Source: Nodularia sp. NIES-3585 (lineage in GTDB: Bacteria; Cyanobacteriota; Cyanobacteriia; Cyanobacteriales; Nostocaceae). From it: 64,000 bases of DNA. Numbering within the stretch: the first letter of the stretch is position 1; the number at the start of each line of letters is the position of its first letter. Below the pieces are notes generated by a model, which saw nothing but the letters and a program-made list of their open reading frames with translations, was not told the DNA's origin and made no database searches. Location: assembly GCF_002218065.1 (NCBI RefSeq), contig NZ_BDUB01000001.1:135567-199566 (forward strand). Reading direction: 5' to 3'. Shown one piece after another: positions 1 through 8,974 of the stretch. A program made the position numbers and the translations under genes.

Positions 1-949
1 GTAAAGCTGGAATTGGTCTGTCACCATAGCGATATTCACTATCATAGTCATCCTCAATAATCAATCCCCCGGTTTGCTGCGCCCAAGCTAATAGTTCTAA
101 ACGGCGAGGTAAAGATAAAATTGCTCCTGTGGGGAATTGGTGGGAAGGTGTGACATATACAAGAGGAATGGGTTTGCTGGTATAGTTGACCAGTTCTTTG
201 ACTATCAAGCCGGAATCATCTACAGGAATCGGCAAAAGTTCAGCGCCTTGAGTCTGAAAAATCAAACGTGCGCTCATATAGCCCGGATCTTCAAGTGCAA
301 TCATATCCCCAGGCTCAATTAATAGCCGCATAATTAAATTGAGTCCTTGCTGAGTCCCATTGACAATCAGCACTTGATCTGTTTCGCATTTAACAGCACG
401 GGAACGGGAAAGATAACAAGCGATCGCCTCTCGCAAAGGTTTGTAACCCAAAGGTTCTGTAGAATAATCCAGCCAACTCAAATTAGTGTAAAAGTAACGC
501 GATAGTAATCTGCGCCACAGCTTGAGGGGAAATTGGTCTATGGCTGGTTGTCCGTAGCGGAAGTTAATCTCGGTATCAGGTGCGGCGATTCTCGGCACAT
601 TTTCAGTGTCAGCTAAAATCATCCCGTACCGATTTAATTTAACTGGTAAACGGGTAATTGTTTGGCTCGATTCTATGGGTGTGGAATCCAGCAAATCATC
701 GGGAAGTTGAGCGCAAACAAAGGTTCCAGAACCCAAAATTGTTGTCAAATAACCTTCACTCAAAAGTTGTTCATAGCTTTGAGTCACAGTAGTACGAGAA
801 ATACTCAAAGATTTGGCAAGAGATCGCGTTGACGGAATACGGACACCAGGCGACAATCGTCCGTTGAGTATGGCTTGACGCAGTTCTTGGTATAGCTGCT
901 GATGCAGAGGTACAGGGGAATTACTATTCAGAGCGATCGCTAGATCCAT
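1..949 (-). CDS. MocR/PdxR-type transcriptional regulator (GntR HTH + aminotransferase fold), 3' end outside window
   Basis: Read on the minus strand from ATG at 949, the frame stays open to the window edge (about 316 residues). Residues ~10-75 form a GntR winged helix (VPLHQQLYQELRQAILNGRL, then SLSISRTTVTQSYEQL). The rest is a fold-type I aminotransferase domain, including EDDYDSEY near the cut edge, where Asp would contact the PLP ring nitrogen. The PLP lysine should lie just beyond the window. MocR proteins bind PLP and regulate vitamin B6, amine or amino-acid genes. The gene is divergent from an operon with a PNPOx-like flavoprotein, a common MocR arrangement, so regulation of that operon is inferred. 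The family call is firm; the effector is unknown. Confidence 0.93.
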   Translation of the reverse strand, partial: MDLAIALNSNSPVPLHQQLYQELRQAILNGRLSPGVRIPSTRSLAKSLSISRTTVTQSYEQLLSEGYLTTILGSGTFVCAQLPDDLLDSTPIESSQTITRLPVKLNRYGMILADTENVPRIAAPDTEINFRYGQPAIDQFPLKLWRRLLSRYFYTNLSWLDYSTEPLGYKPLREAIACYLSRSRAVKCETDQVLIVNGTQQGLNLIMRLLIEPGDMIALEDPGYMSARLIFQTQGAELLPIPVDDSGLIVKELVNYTSKPIPLVYVTPSHQFPTGAILSLPRRLELLAWAQQTGGLIIEDDYDSEYRYGDRPIPAL

Positions 950-956
950 AATCCAG

Positions 957-1010
957 TCATAAAAGTGGACTTGTATTAAATCATAAAAGTGGCTCTTGTC
1001 TAATACCACT
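957..1010. promoter_or_regulatory. Candidate MocR operator: direct repeats in the divergent promoter
   Basis: The 12-mer TCATAAAAGTGG occurs at 957-968 and again at 981-992, start to start 24 bp. A partial inverted match (ACCACTT) follows at 1005-1011. The repeats lie between the divergent start codons of the MocR-type regulator (949) and the GNAT operon (1084). MocR regulators typically bind paired sites of this sort. That this one binds here is inferred from position and repetition. Confidence 0.5.
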
Positions 1011-1083
1011 TGGGAAATTACGCTTTAAATGTGCTTTTGGAAAGACTTGCTTTCCTCCATAAAAATAGCGAAAAGAAAGTTTC

Positions 1084-1542
1084 ATGAACACTAATATCTG
1101 CATTTTTCGCCGGGCAGAATTTCAGGATTTGACAACATTAGTCAACTCTAATCAAGCATTAGCTCAGGAAGCTAGAGGTGAGAAACTTGATTCACAACTT
1201 CTCACCTCCGGAATTCAAGCAGTGTTGGTTGACCCTCACCGTGGCTTTTATACAGTTGGCGAAGTTGAAAATAAAACAGTCGCTGTCGCTCTAGTAACCT
1301 TTGAGTGGAGTGACTGGAGAAATGCTTGGTTCTGGTGGTTACAAGATATCTACGTTGAACCCAGGTATCGTCAGCAAGGGATTTTTCATGCTTTTTACAC
1401 CCATATAAAAACTCAAGCACAAGCAGCAAAAGTCTGTGGACTACGCTTATATGTCTACAAAGGTAATATCAGAGCGCAGGAGGTTTATGCAAGGGTGGGG
1501 ATGAATCCTTCAAACTCTGTCATGTTTGAGGAATACCTCTAA
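1084..1542 (+). CDS. GNAT family N-acetyltransferase
   Basis: This 152-residue protein is a single GNAT domain. It has the central beta-strand and acetyl-CoA loop (DIYVEPRYRQQGIFHAFYTH, residues ~89-108; R-Q-Q-G corresponds to the Q/R-x-x-G-x-G/A motif) and the C-terminal Y-x-R-x-G-M segment (VYARVGM). The substrate cannot be read from sequence. It is the first gene of a rightward group with a second GNAT gene and a PNPOx-like gene, divergent from a MocR regulator. The second gene starts 13 bp after this stop, so co-transcription is likely. Confidence 0.85.
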   Translation: MNTNICIFRRAEFQDLTTLVNSNQALAQEARGEKLDSQLLTSGIQAVLVDPHRGFYTVGEVENKTVAVALVTFEWSDWRNAWFWWLQDIYVEPRYRQQGIFHAFYTHIKTQAQAAKVCGLRLYVYKGNIRAQEVYARVGMNPSNSVMFEEYL

Positions 1543-1555
1543 TTTGAGACAAAAA

Positions 1556-2047
1556 ATGCTGACAGAACAACAAATCACTATTAGAAAAGCAATTCCCCCA
1601 GAAGATGCACTGATTGCACAGCACTTTTACCAAATGTGGCAAGATATTGGCGTTCCTGATGCAGCGATGAATTCTAACTGGCTAGATATTACTCTTGAGT
1701 TTATCGCCCAAGCTCGTCACCAGTTATTTTATCAAGCTTTTGTGGCAGAAGTAGACGATGCAATAGTGGGTTCTGCAAGTTGTCAATTATTTTCAGGTTT
1801 GTACCCGAATGTCATGACAGCCGAGTACCGAAAATTTGGATACATCTGGGGCGTTTATGTTGAACCAGTTTATCGCAGACAAGGTATTGCTAAGAAATTA
1901 ACCAATAGTGCGATCGCGTATTTAAAAGCAATTGGTTGTACGCGAGTCGTTCTGAATGCTTCGCCATTAGGTAAACCAGTCTACTCCAGTCTGGGTTTTT
2001 TAGAAAGTAATGCCATGCAACTTGATTTAGTGGAAAGACAATCATGA
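1556..2047 (+). CDS. GNAT family N-acetyltransferase (second copy)
   Basis: Starting at ATG 1556 (MLTEQQITIRKA) the protein has 163 residues. A longer frame from TTG 1526 would overlap the upstream gene and add residues with no domain support. The GNAT core is clear: a beta-bulge strand GYIWGVYVEPVYRRQGIAKK with the R-R-Q-G-I-A acetyl-CoA loop, then GCTRVVLNAS and the Y-S-S-L-G-F terminal motif. It is not closely similar to the GNAT just upstream, so this is not a recent tandem duplicate. Its stop overlaps the next start (ATGA, 2044-2047), indicating translational coupling. The substrate is unknown. Confidence 0.85.
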   Translation: MLTEQQITIRKAIPPEDALIAQHFYQMWQDIGVPDAAMNSNWLDITLEFIAQARHQLFYQAFVAEVDDAIVGSASCQLFSGLYPNVMTAEYRKFGYIWGVYVEPVYRRQGIAKKLTNSAIAYLKAIGCTRVVLNASPLGKPVYSSLGFLESNAMQLDLVERQS

Positions 2048-2709
2048 ATGAAATTCATCAGGAACAGTTAACACCTACACAACGCAGTCAAATCAAGCGC
2101 GTACCTCAAAGGGGAAATTATGAACGTCAGGTAATCTATGACATTTTAGATGAAGGTTTAATTTGTCATGTGGGATTTGCGGTAGATAATCAGCCTTTTG
2201 TGATTCCTACTGCTTATGGTCGGGTAGAAGACAAATTATATATTCATGGTTCACCAGCTAGTCGAATGTTGAAATCTCTGCAAACTGGTATCGAAGTTTG
2301 CTTGACTGTGACTCTATTAGATGGACTAGTCCTGGCGCGTTCGGCGTTCCATCATTCCATGAACTACCGTTCAGTAGTAGTATTTGGGACAGCAACTATA
2401 GTTAAAGATGCTGAAGAAAAATTAGCAGCCCTCAAAGCCTTTACTAATCATGTAATGCCCAAACGGTGGGACAATGTGCGGACACCCAACCGCCAGGAAA
2501 TGCAGGGAACTCTGGTACTTTCCCTATCTTTAACAGAAGCATCTGCCAAAGTGCGGACAGGGCCACCCTTAGATGATGAAGCCGACTATGCTTTACCTGT
2601 GTGGGCTGGTGTTTTGCCATTAAAATTAGTGACTGGGGAAGCGATCGCTGATTCTCGTGTACCATCAACCATTAATATACCTGTAGAGGTAGAAAACTAT
2701 ACTCGTTGA
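2044..2709 (+). CDS. Pyridoxamine 5'-phosphate oxidase-like flavin-binding protein
   Basis: The protein has 221 residues with the split-barrel fold of FMN-binding PNPOx-like proteins. Visible landmarks are the N-terminal RVPQRGNYERQVIYDILDEG, FVIPTAYGRVEDKLYIHGSP, then CLTVTLLDGLVLARSAFHHS and YRSVVVFGTA. This family (COG3467) binds flavin nucleotides; members act on small molecules or as heme or antibiotic-modifying proteins, so the reaction is open. The start overlaps the upstream GNAT stop by 4 bp. Its place opposite a PLP-dependent MocR regulator suggests a link to B6 or amine metabolism (inference). Confidence 0.85.
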   Translation: MNEIHQEQLTPTQRSQIKRVPQRGNYERQVIYDILDEGLICHVGFAVDNQPFVIPTAYGRVEDKLYIHGSPASRMLKSLQTGIEVCLTVTLLDGLVLARSAFHHSMNYRSVVVFGTATIVKDAEEKLAALKAFTNHVMPKRWDNVRTPNRQEMQGTLVLSLSLTEASAKVRTGPPLDDEADYALPVWAGVLPLKLVTGEAIADSRVPSTINIPVEVENYTR

Positions 2710-2745
2710 CAGAAAAAGGGATAATCTCTCAAAACTTTAAACATC

Positions 2746-4200
2746 ATGAATCCACCTGTAGCAACGTCTTGGCAAGCCGTCCGTAATGCCTTTCAACAAA
2801 TTTGGGGTTACGATGATTTTCGTCCGCCACAAGGCGAAATAGTCAGCAGTTTATTAGCCAAAAAAGATGCGTTGATTATTATGCCTACAGGTGGCGGAAA
2901 ATCAATTTGTTTTCAACTTCCCGCACTGCTACAAACAGGATTAACTTTAGTAGTTTCGCCCTTGGTAGCACTGATGGAAAACCAAGTACAGGAATTACTT
3001 CAGCAAAAACAAAAAGCAGCGCTTTTGCATAGTGAATTACCTACCTATCAACGCCGTGCAACACTCCAAGCTTTAGAAAGACAACAACTCAGATTACTGT
3101 ATTTATCTCCAGAGACTTTATTGAGTGTGCCAGTCTGGGAAAAATTGTGTCATCCTAACTTACAAATTAATGGTTTAATATTAGATGAAGCCCATTGTTT
3201 AGTCCAGTGGGGAGATACATTTCGCCCAGCTTATCGCAGATTAGGCGCAGTCAGACCCGCATTACTCAAAACAAAACCACCGGGAACAAAAATCAGTATT
3301 GCTGCTTTTACCGCTACTGCTGACCCCGCAGCCCAAAAAACTATTCAAACAGTTTTACAATTACAGCAACCAGAAATTTTTCGCTTGAATCCCTACCGCC
3401 CAAATTTGCATCTCACTGTTCGCATAGCTTGGACACCACGCAGTCGAAAACAGCAATTATTAAAGTTTATTCAAAATCGCCCCAAACAATCGGGATTAAT
3501 TTATGTTCGGACTAGAAAAGATAGCGAAAATTTAGCGGCATGGTTAGCAGAGATGGGTTACAATACTGCTAGTTATCATGCCGGATTGGGTGCAGCCGAA
3601 CGCCGCAATGTAGAAGCTCAATGGCTAAGTGGTAAAATTCCCTTTGTTATTTGTACCTGTGCCTTTGGGATGGGGATAAATAAATCAGATGTCCGCTTTG
3701 TCGTCCATTTTCAAGCCCCATACCTCATATCTGAATATGTGCAAGAAATTGGTCGGGCTGGAAGAGATGGAAAACCAGCAGAAGCATTAACTTTGATCAG
3801 TGAACCTACAGGCTGGTTAGATCCAGAGGATAAGCAAAGACAGGAGTTCTTTGATCAACAAATGCGATCGCAACAACAAACAGCGCAGCAATTGGTCAAA
3901 AAACTACCCAAACAGGGAGAAGTCAATGCAGTAACCCGTGAATTTCGTGATGCTGCGATCGCCTTGGCTTTACTTCATAGCAGTGGTCAATTAAAATGGG
4001 TTGACCCTTTTCATTACACGATTGAGTCAGGGGTAAGAAATCAGCCAATAACACAATCACAACCTGCTAAACAAATGCAGCAATATTTGCATACTAAAAA
4101 ATGTCGTTGGCAATTTTTACTAAATTCTTTTGGTTTTGACCAAGAAGCTGCTAATTGGCGTTGCGGACATTGTGATAATTGTCGAAATAGCAACAAATAA
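2746..4200 (+). CDS. recQ: RecQ-family ATP-dependent DNA helicase, short form
   Basis: A 3'-5' superfamily 2 DNA helicase of 484 residues, acting in recombination and fork repair. It has Walker A at ~46-54 (MPTGGGKSI), the DEAH box (LDEAHCLVQWG, ~145-155), the TAT motif (AAFTATADP) and motif VI (EIGRAGRDG). The C-terminal RecQ zinc-binding residues are present (KKCRW, then WRCGHCDNC). At 484 residues it is shorter than E. coli RecQ (about 610) and lacks the HRDC domain. It follows the PNPOx-like gene by 36 bp on the same strand. Confidence 0.93.
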   Translation: MNPPVATSWQAVRNAFQQIWGYDDFRPPQGEIVSSLLAKKDALIIMPTGGGKSICFQLPALLQTGLTLVVSPLVALMENQVQELLQQKQKAALLHSELPTYQRRATLQALERQQLRLLYLSPETLLSVPVWEKLCHPNLQINGLILDEAHCLVQWGDTFRPAYRRLGAVRPALLKTKPPGTKISIAAFTATADPAAQKTIQTVLQLQQPEIFRLNPYRPNLHLTVRIAWTPRSRKQQLLKFIQNRPKQSGLIYVRTRKDSENLAAWLAEMGYNTASYHAGLGAAERRNVEAQWLSGKIPFVICTCAFGMGINKSDVRFVVHFQAPYLISEYVQEIGRAGRDGKPAEALTLISEPTGWLDPEDKQRQEFFDQQMRSQQQTAQQLVKKLPKQGEVNAVTREFRDAAIALALLHSSGQLKWVDPFHYTIESGVRNQPITQSQPAKQMQQYLHTKKCRWQFLLNSFGFDQEAANWRCGHCDNCRNSNK

Positions 4201-4272
4201 AATATTTAAACCAAGTAATTAGAATTAAATTCTCACCACTTGGTTATCTCAGGGTTTATATCTGATTTTAGT

Positions 4273-4629
4273 TCAGCTACTATTAAAAGATTCTCCTTCT
4301 GCTTCATTCAATTTCTCTTGTTTAATAAAACTGATTTCATCTCTCAAATCTTTATCTGGAGGCCGAGAATTGGGTTCTGAGAACTCAGCGTGAGTGTATA
4401 TCCAGATCAAATACAATCTTTTTTTGGGATGACAAACCAGAAAAATTAGTCTGCAAAATCGTGCAGAACCTTCAAGCCCTGGCAGTCTTCTCCATCTTTT
4501 CTTTCTAAATTCAAAACCAGCCTCTGCTGTCTTTGACGGAAATGGCTCTAAATCAGAAATTCTATCTAGACAAGAAATGTCTTCAACCTCTTTTATGAAA
4601 TCTTTGACAATCTGTTCAAACTCCTGCAC
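4273..4629 (-). CDS. Hypothetical protein, possibly RelE/ParE-like
   Basis: A 118-residue ORF read from GTG at 4629. I do not recognise it with certainty. Its middle (ARFCRLIFLVCHPKKRLYLI, then WIYTHAEF and RPPDKDL) has the strand-turn-strand rhythm of RelE/ParE-fold toxins, with basic residues before it (RKKRWRRL). No antitoxin-like ORF is adjacent on either side, so if it is a toxin it is an orphan. The gene stands alone between convergent recQ and the nucleoside hydrolase. Its reality is fairly likely; its function is open. Confidence 0.55.
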   Translation of the reverse strand: MQEFEQIVKDFIKEVEDISCLDRISDLEPFPSKTAEAGFEFRKKRWRRLPGLEGSARFCRLIFLVCHPKKRLYLIWIYTHAEFSEPNSRPPDKDLRDEISFIKQEKLNEAEGESFNSS

Positions 4630-4710
4630 TTTTCTTTACACAGTTTGGTTTTATTGTGCTTACCTACTTATTCTCAATCAACTTTGTTTCTGAGGTTGTG
4701 GAGCAAGATA

Positions 4711-5697
4711 TCAAACAAGTTGATCAAATAGCTGCATAAACCGTTCCGTATCCACATCCAAACAAGCATCTACATTGGGTGGATTAGTTTTCTCATCGCG
4801 GCGATCGCGTCGATCTGCAAGTGACATTCCTGTTGTAAATCTTCCTTGAGTTTCCACCATCATATATAGCAATTCTGTCGTTACTAAACTCGGATCAATT
4901 GCCACCGCCATTGCCAAAGGATCGTGTAAATAACAGCCATAAAAGCCTTCATTATCACGATAAAAAGCCATATAAATTCCCGTGCAGTCGGCAATAAACT
5001 GAGAAACTTTTGTAGGCCGACGCTGTAAATTATCTTCAACAATTTGACGAGACAAGGGGGCTTTCATCGCCACATCTAAACCCACTAAAGTGAGAGGAAT
5101 TCCCGACTCCATCACAATTTGAGCCGCATCAGGATCGACAAAAAAGTTAAATTCAGCAGCCGCTGTAATATTTCCGGGTACAGTCACAGCCCCACCCATG
5201 ATCACAATTCGCCCTACTTTTTGCATGGTTGTACTATCTTTCTGAATCGCTGTGGCTAGATTCGTGAGCGGTCCTAATGCAATAATGGTCAAACTCTCGC
5301 CGTACTCTTGGGCAGCCTTCAGTAGTACATCAATTGCATTCTCTTCAGATGGCTTCATAGTCAGTTGAGGATAGCGGGGTGTACCATCAGCTTCCTGAAA
5401 ACGATCAAGTTCACCCAAACCATCAGCCCCATGAATTCCTGCGGCGTTAAATGGTGGTTTTTCCAGAGGCTTTTCACAGCCTTTAGCAACTATAGGCAAC
5501 CTATCCGGCTCAACAATACTGACTACACGCAAGACATTATTCGCCGCCTGATCAACATTAATATTGCCTGCCACAACAGTGACGGCTTTCAGGTCTAATT
5601 GCGGTGAATTTAAGGCCATAATCAGAGCTAAGGCATCATCAACACCTCCGTCCGTGTCTATTATTACCGGTATAGTCTGATTTTCAAGGGCTATCAT
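4711..5697 (-). CDS. Inosine-uridine preferring nucleoside hydrolase
   Basis: The 328-residue protein has the nucleoside hydrolase signature DTDGGVDDALAL near residue 14, whose aspartates hold the catalytic calcium. Further family landmarks are the GPLTNLA block (TIIALGPLTNLA), the MGGAV block, EFNFFVDPDAA, and the C-terminal HDPLAMAVA with the active-site His-Asp. It hydrolyses the N-glycosidic bond of ribonucleosides; the base preference cannot be read. It is the downstream member of a leftward group with a 5'-nucleotidase and a nucleosidase remnant, together suggesting nucleotide scavenging. Confidence 0.93.
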   Translation of the reverse strand: MIALENQTIPVIIDTDGGVDDALALIMALNSPQLDLKAVTVVAGNINVDQAANNVLRVVSIVEPDRLPIVAKGCEKPLEKPPFNAAGIHGADGLGELDRFQEADGTPRYPQLTMKPSEENAIDVLLKAAQEYGESLTIIALGPLTNLATAIQKDSTTMQKVGRIVIMGGAVTVPGNITAAAEFNFFVDPDAAQIVMESGIPLTLVGLDVAMKAPLSRQIVEDNLQRRPTKVSQFIADCTGIYMAFYRDNEGFYGCYLHDPLAMAVAIDPSLVTTELLYMMVETQGRFTTGMSLADRRDRRDEKTNPPNVDACLDVDTERFMQLFDQLV

Positions 5698-5786
5698 GAT
5701 AATTACTGCTCCATTTAACTGATATAAAAATGATCTAAATCGTGGCTACACAGGCATAACCTGCAAGCCAATGATTGAAAATGTTT

Positions 5787-7268
5787 CTACTTGTAAACTA
5801 ATCGTCCTTCGATATGACTGTTAAGATTTTGATGATGACTCAAGTATTCTTCTAGGACATCCTGATAATTGGTGACAATTACTTTTGGGTCGGCTAATTT
5901 TGTTAATTCTGCATGGGTAATGCCTAAATTCTGAGCCGAATTTTGGTAACGATAGCCATCCATACAAATGGTGTAATGTTGATTGTCTTGTACAGCTTGT
6001 TCCTGAATACTTAAGGATTCCAGACTATGCAGGGCATCATTGTAAACTGCTTTAATCCCTTGGTTGACCTGAAAATACTCACTCTGACCCTCTATGCGGT
6101 TTTCCGGTCTCATAATATGGGCAAATATCTGGGTTAAGTGTACCCCAGTCACTCGAAATTTATGAAGAGTATCTTGATAAGGGAAAACAGTTTTCAGATC
6201 ACTCAAAGTTACTGGAGGTCCTAATTCTTGTCCTCGGATTGAACCACTCGCAACAAAAACCACATCCAAACTATCAAGTTGAGCAAAAATATCAGCGATT
6301 AAGTTTCCCAATTCAGTTTCTTGTTCACGCTTGGGATGGGTCATTTTATGGGCTAATCGTCCAATCAAGCGATTATACTTGCGGTCTACATCTTCTTTGA
6401 AAGAAGCAATCAGCTTTTCGATTTCCAGATCAGGCAGAGCCAGATTATTATCAACTGGAAGGAGTTGCCATTTCCATTCAACGATGCTATTCGTATCGTC
6501 ATCAACTACAATATCAAAACGTCCGATCTGGTCTGTCCCTACTCCAGCTTGGGCAATCAGAATATTATTAACTTCAGCTGGTTGTTCTAAAAATGTATGG
6601 GAATGTCCGCCGATGATCATATCCACACCCCATTCTGGATTTAGCATTGCTGCCAGTTTTTTATCTTCTTCAAAACCTATGTGGGTGAGAATAACGGTTA
6701 AGTCAATATCATCGTTTTTGTAGGCGTTGCAAATCTTACCAATTTCTGATGCCGCATCTTCTAGATTAATAAAAGTGCCAATATTCCTGTCACGTTTTAA
6801 TGTTCTCAGAGCTTCTTCCGTCACAATTCCTATGAACATAATATCAAATCCATCAACATTGAGGATAATGTATGGATTCATCAAGCGGCGGTTATACTTT
6901 TTAATGTATAAGTTGGCATTCACTATAGGAAAATTTGCCATCTTTTCCAAGAATAATAAATGAGGCAACCCATAATCTAATTCGTGGTTTCCCAAGGTGA
7001 CGACATCAGGAGCGAGGTAATTCATGATTTCTATGGTGGAAATCCCTTGGTATTCCGAATCAATCGTCGAGCCTTGGAGCATATCACCAGCAATAACAAA
7101 CAGCACGTTTTTCTCTTCCTGACGCACCTGATTGATATATCCGGAAAGCAGGGACATACCACCAATAACATGACCCTCTTCAAGACCTGTAGCCTCTGCC
7201 AGAAAGTCTCCATGCATATCATTGGAATGTAAAATCGTGAAACTTTTAAATCGTTCTGTGTTCATCAT
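5787..7268 (-). CDS. 5'-nucleotidase / UshA-like bifunctional metallophosphatase
   Basis: This 493-residue protein has the two-domain 5'-nucleotidase layout. The N-terminal calcineurin-like domain carries the metal motifs ILHSNDMHGDF (~12-22), VIAGDMLQGS, TLGNHELDYG and GGHSHTF. The C-terminal substrate-binding domain starts near residue 300 (ETELGNLIADIF, then VASGSIRG). Such enzymes remove phosphate from nucleotides, UDP-sugars or cyclic nucleotides. Most are exported, but I see no signal peptide here, so a cytoplasmic role or missed N-terminus is possible. It lies 89 bp upstream of the nucleoside hydrolase, which could take its nucleoside product. Confidence 0.92.
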   Translation of the reverse strand: MMNTERFKSFTILHSNDMHGDFLAEATGLEEGHVIGGMSLLSGYINQVRQEEKNVLFVIAGDMLQGSTIDSEYQGISTIEIMNYLAPDVVTLGNHELDYGLPHLLFLEKMANFPIVNANLYIKKYNRRLMNPYIILNVDGFDIMFIGIVTEEALRTLKRDRNIGTFINLEDAASEIGKICNAYKNDDIDLTVILTHIGFEEDKKLAAMLNPEWGVDMIIGGHSHTFLEQPAEVNNILIAQAGVGTDQIGRFDIVVDDDTNSIVEWKWQLLPVDNNLALPDLEIEKLIASFKEDVDRKYNRLIGRLAHKMTHPKREQETELGNLIADIFAQLDSLDVVFVASGSIRGQELGPPVTLSDLKTVFPYQDTLHKFRVTGVHLTQIFAHIMRPENRIEGQSEYFQVNQGIKAVYNDALHSLESLSIQEQAVQDNQHYTICMDGYRYQNSAQNLGITHAELTKLADPKVIVTNYQDVLEEYLSHHQNLNSHIEGRLVYK

Positions 7269-7310
7269 TATCTTTAAATATGTAGAAATCTTGTTAAATG
7301 AAAAATCTGA

Positions 7311-7631
7311 TCAGGCATTATCCAAAAACAACTGACGGTAATAACGATCCACAAACTTTTTGCCGAAAGCTGCACTCACATAGCATGAGTAATCATGATG
7401 AGTATCTCCCTTCAAACTATTTGCAAAATCAACAACACTTTTCACCATAAAAAATTCGACTCTTTTTGTTGGTGTTGTACTCAAACTCGTCGCTAAAGCA
7501 ACTGCATAAGACTCCATATCAAGAGCCAACAACTTTCTTTCTGTAAGCACTATTTCTTCAATCATTGCTGCATCTGCCACAACAGCAGATCCACAACCCA
7601 TAGAACCCATATACAGGATCTTCTCTCTCAA
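7311..7631 (-). pseudogene. C-terminal remnant of a nucleosidase/phosphorylase (PNP_UDP family)
   Basis: The open frame gives only 106 residues from a TTG codon at 7631, preceded in frame by a TAA about 40 bp upstream. It matches the C-terminal half of the MTA/SAH nucleosidase-purine phosphorylase superfamily: YMGSMGCGSAVVAD, then LALDMESYAVA, where the D-M-E glutamate would bind the ribose, and VKSVVDFAN. The N-terminal phosphate/base pocket is absent, since intact family members have about 230-290 residues. I read it as a decayed gene, although translation of the fragment is not excluded. It lies 42 bp upstream of the 5'-nucleotidase. Confidence 0.65.
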
Positions 7632-7722
7632 CAGCGAAAAAACAATTATATATGCGCTTTAATATGTATAAAACAAGTTAAAGCACATAATGTCGTTCCT
7701 CATGGACAATAAATTCGCTGTC

Positions 7723-7747
7723 ATCCCTGAATCATAAATCCAGGGAT
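7723..7747 (-). terminator. Weak hairpin downstream of pheS
   Basis: A 7-bp perfect stem (ATCCCTG / CAGGGAT) with an 11-nt loop begins about 28 bp after the pheS stop codon. There is no T-run after it on the minus strand, so intrinsic termination is doubtful. Confidence 0.25.
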
Positions 7748-7774
7748 AAAAACACAAGCAGATTTTATCAGTCC

Positions 7775-8767
7775 TTAAAACTGCTGCAAGAATCTTAAAT
7801 CGCTAGCGTACAAGCGGCGGATATCATCAATTTGGTGTAATACCATTGCAAAACGTTCTACACCGAAACCAGCAGCAAACCCAGTGTAAATTTCCGGGTC
7901 ATAACCTACAGACTTCATCACATTTGGATCGACCATTCCGCAGCCCATCACCTCTAACCAGCGCCCATTCCACTGCAAATCTACTTCAGCCGAAGGTTCT
8001 GTAAAGGGGAAATAACTGGCACGGAAACGAATTGGTAAATCACCAAATATGGCTTGCAAAAACACCTTGACAGTACCTTTGAGGTCTGTAAACGTTAAAC
8101 CTTCATCGATTGCTAAAAGTTCTATTTGATGGAAAACCGCCGAGTGAGTAGCATCGACATTATCTCGCCGATAAACTCGCCCTGGGGCTACAACCCGGAT
8201 GGGTGGTTCCTCTTTTTCCATGTAGCGAATTTGTACTGATGAAGTATGTGTACGGAGAAGATTACCATCTGGAAGGTAGAAGGTATCCTGCATATCACGG
8301 GCGGGGTGATCAGGTGGAGTATTTAATGCCTCAAAATTATAATAATCTGTTTCCATCTCTGGACCCTCTGCTACGGTGTAGCCCATGCCCACAAAAATAT
8401 CCAGCGCTCGGTCAATAATCCCATTGAGTGGATGAATCCGACCTTGGGGACTGTAAATTCCCGGCATAGTCACATCGAGAGTTTCCGCCTCTAGCTGTGC
8501 TTGAATTTTGGCGGATTCTAAAGCAGCGCGTTGTTGGTCTAGACTATTTTGTAGGGACTCTTTGACTGTATTGGCGATCGCCCCAATTTTTGGTCTTTCC
8601 TCCGCACTCATTTGTCCCATACTTCGCAATAACGCCCCCAGTTGCCCTTTTTTACCCAGATAGTTAATTCTGAGTTCCTCTAGACGTTCTAGGGTATCAG
8701 TGGCAGCGATCGCTTGTTCTCCTTCTTGGCGCAGTGCTAAAAGTTGAGCCTCTAAATTGCTAGTCAT
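7775..8767 (-). CDS. pheS: Phenylalanyl-tRNA synthetase alpha subunit
   Basis: A class II synthetase subunit of 330 residues, the normal length. It has an N-terminal coiled-coil region ([16 protein letters not shown], then [15 protein letters not shown]) and class II motif 2 with [10 protein letters not shown] and [20 protein letters not shown]. Motif 3 lies near the C-terminus ([13 protein letters not shown]). With PheT it charges tRNA-Phe. No pheT lies beside it, which is common in cyanobacteria. The start ATG at 8767 opens MTSNLEAQL. Intergenic sequence of about 200 bp separates it from divergent surE. Confidence 0.97.
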   Translation of the reverse strand: MTSNLEAQLLALRQEGEQAIAATDTLERLEELRINYLGKKGQLGALLRSMGQMSAEERPKIGAIANTVKESLQNSLDQQRAALESAKIQAQLEAETLDVTMPGIYSPQGRIHPLNGIIDRALDIFVGMGYTVAEGPEMETDYYNFEALNTPPDHPARDMQDTFYLPDGNLLRTHTSSVQIRYMEKEEPPIRVVAPGRVYRRDNVDATHSAVFHQIELLAIDEGLTFTDLKGTVKVFLQAIFGDLPIRFRASYFPFTEPSAEVDLQWNGRWLEVMGCGMVDPNVMKSVGYDPEIYTGFAAGFGVERFAMVLHQIDDIRRLYASDLRFLQQF

Positions 8768-8974
8768 TAGTTCTTAGTCATTGGTCATGAGTCATTGCTT
8801 ATTAGTCTACGACTTTGGCATGGGAACCAATCACCTTAATCAGAGGCAAAGGTCAAAACCAAAGCTCTGTTTACCAGTTTAAAGGTAATTAGCTATGTTA
8901 AGAGTGTTTTTTTGCCTCATACTGGAAACATCTAATTATTGACCCATAAAACAATCACAAATAACTATTGATAC

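Noticed and set aside
7723-7747. Confident intrinsic terminator for pheS
   Set aside because: The stem is short, the loop is long and there is no T-run.
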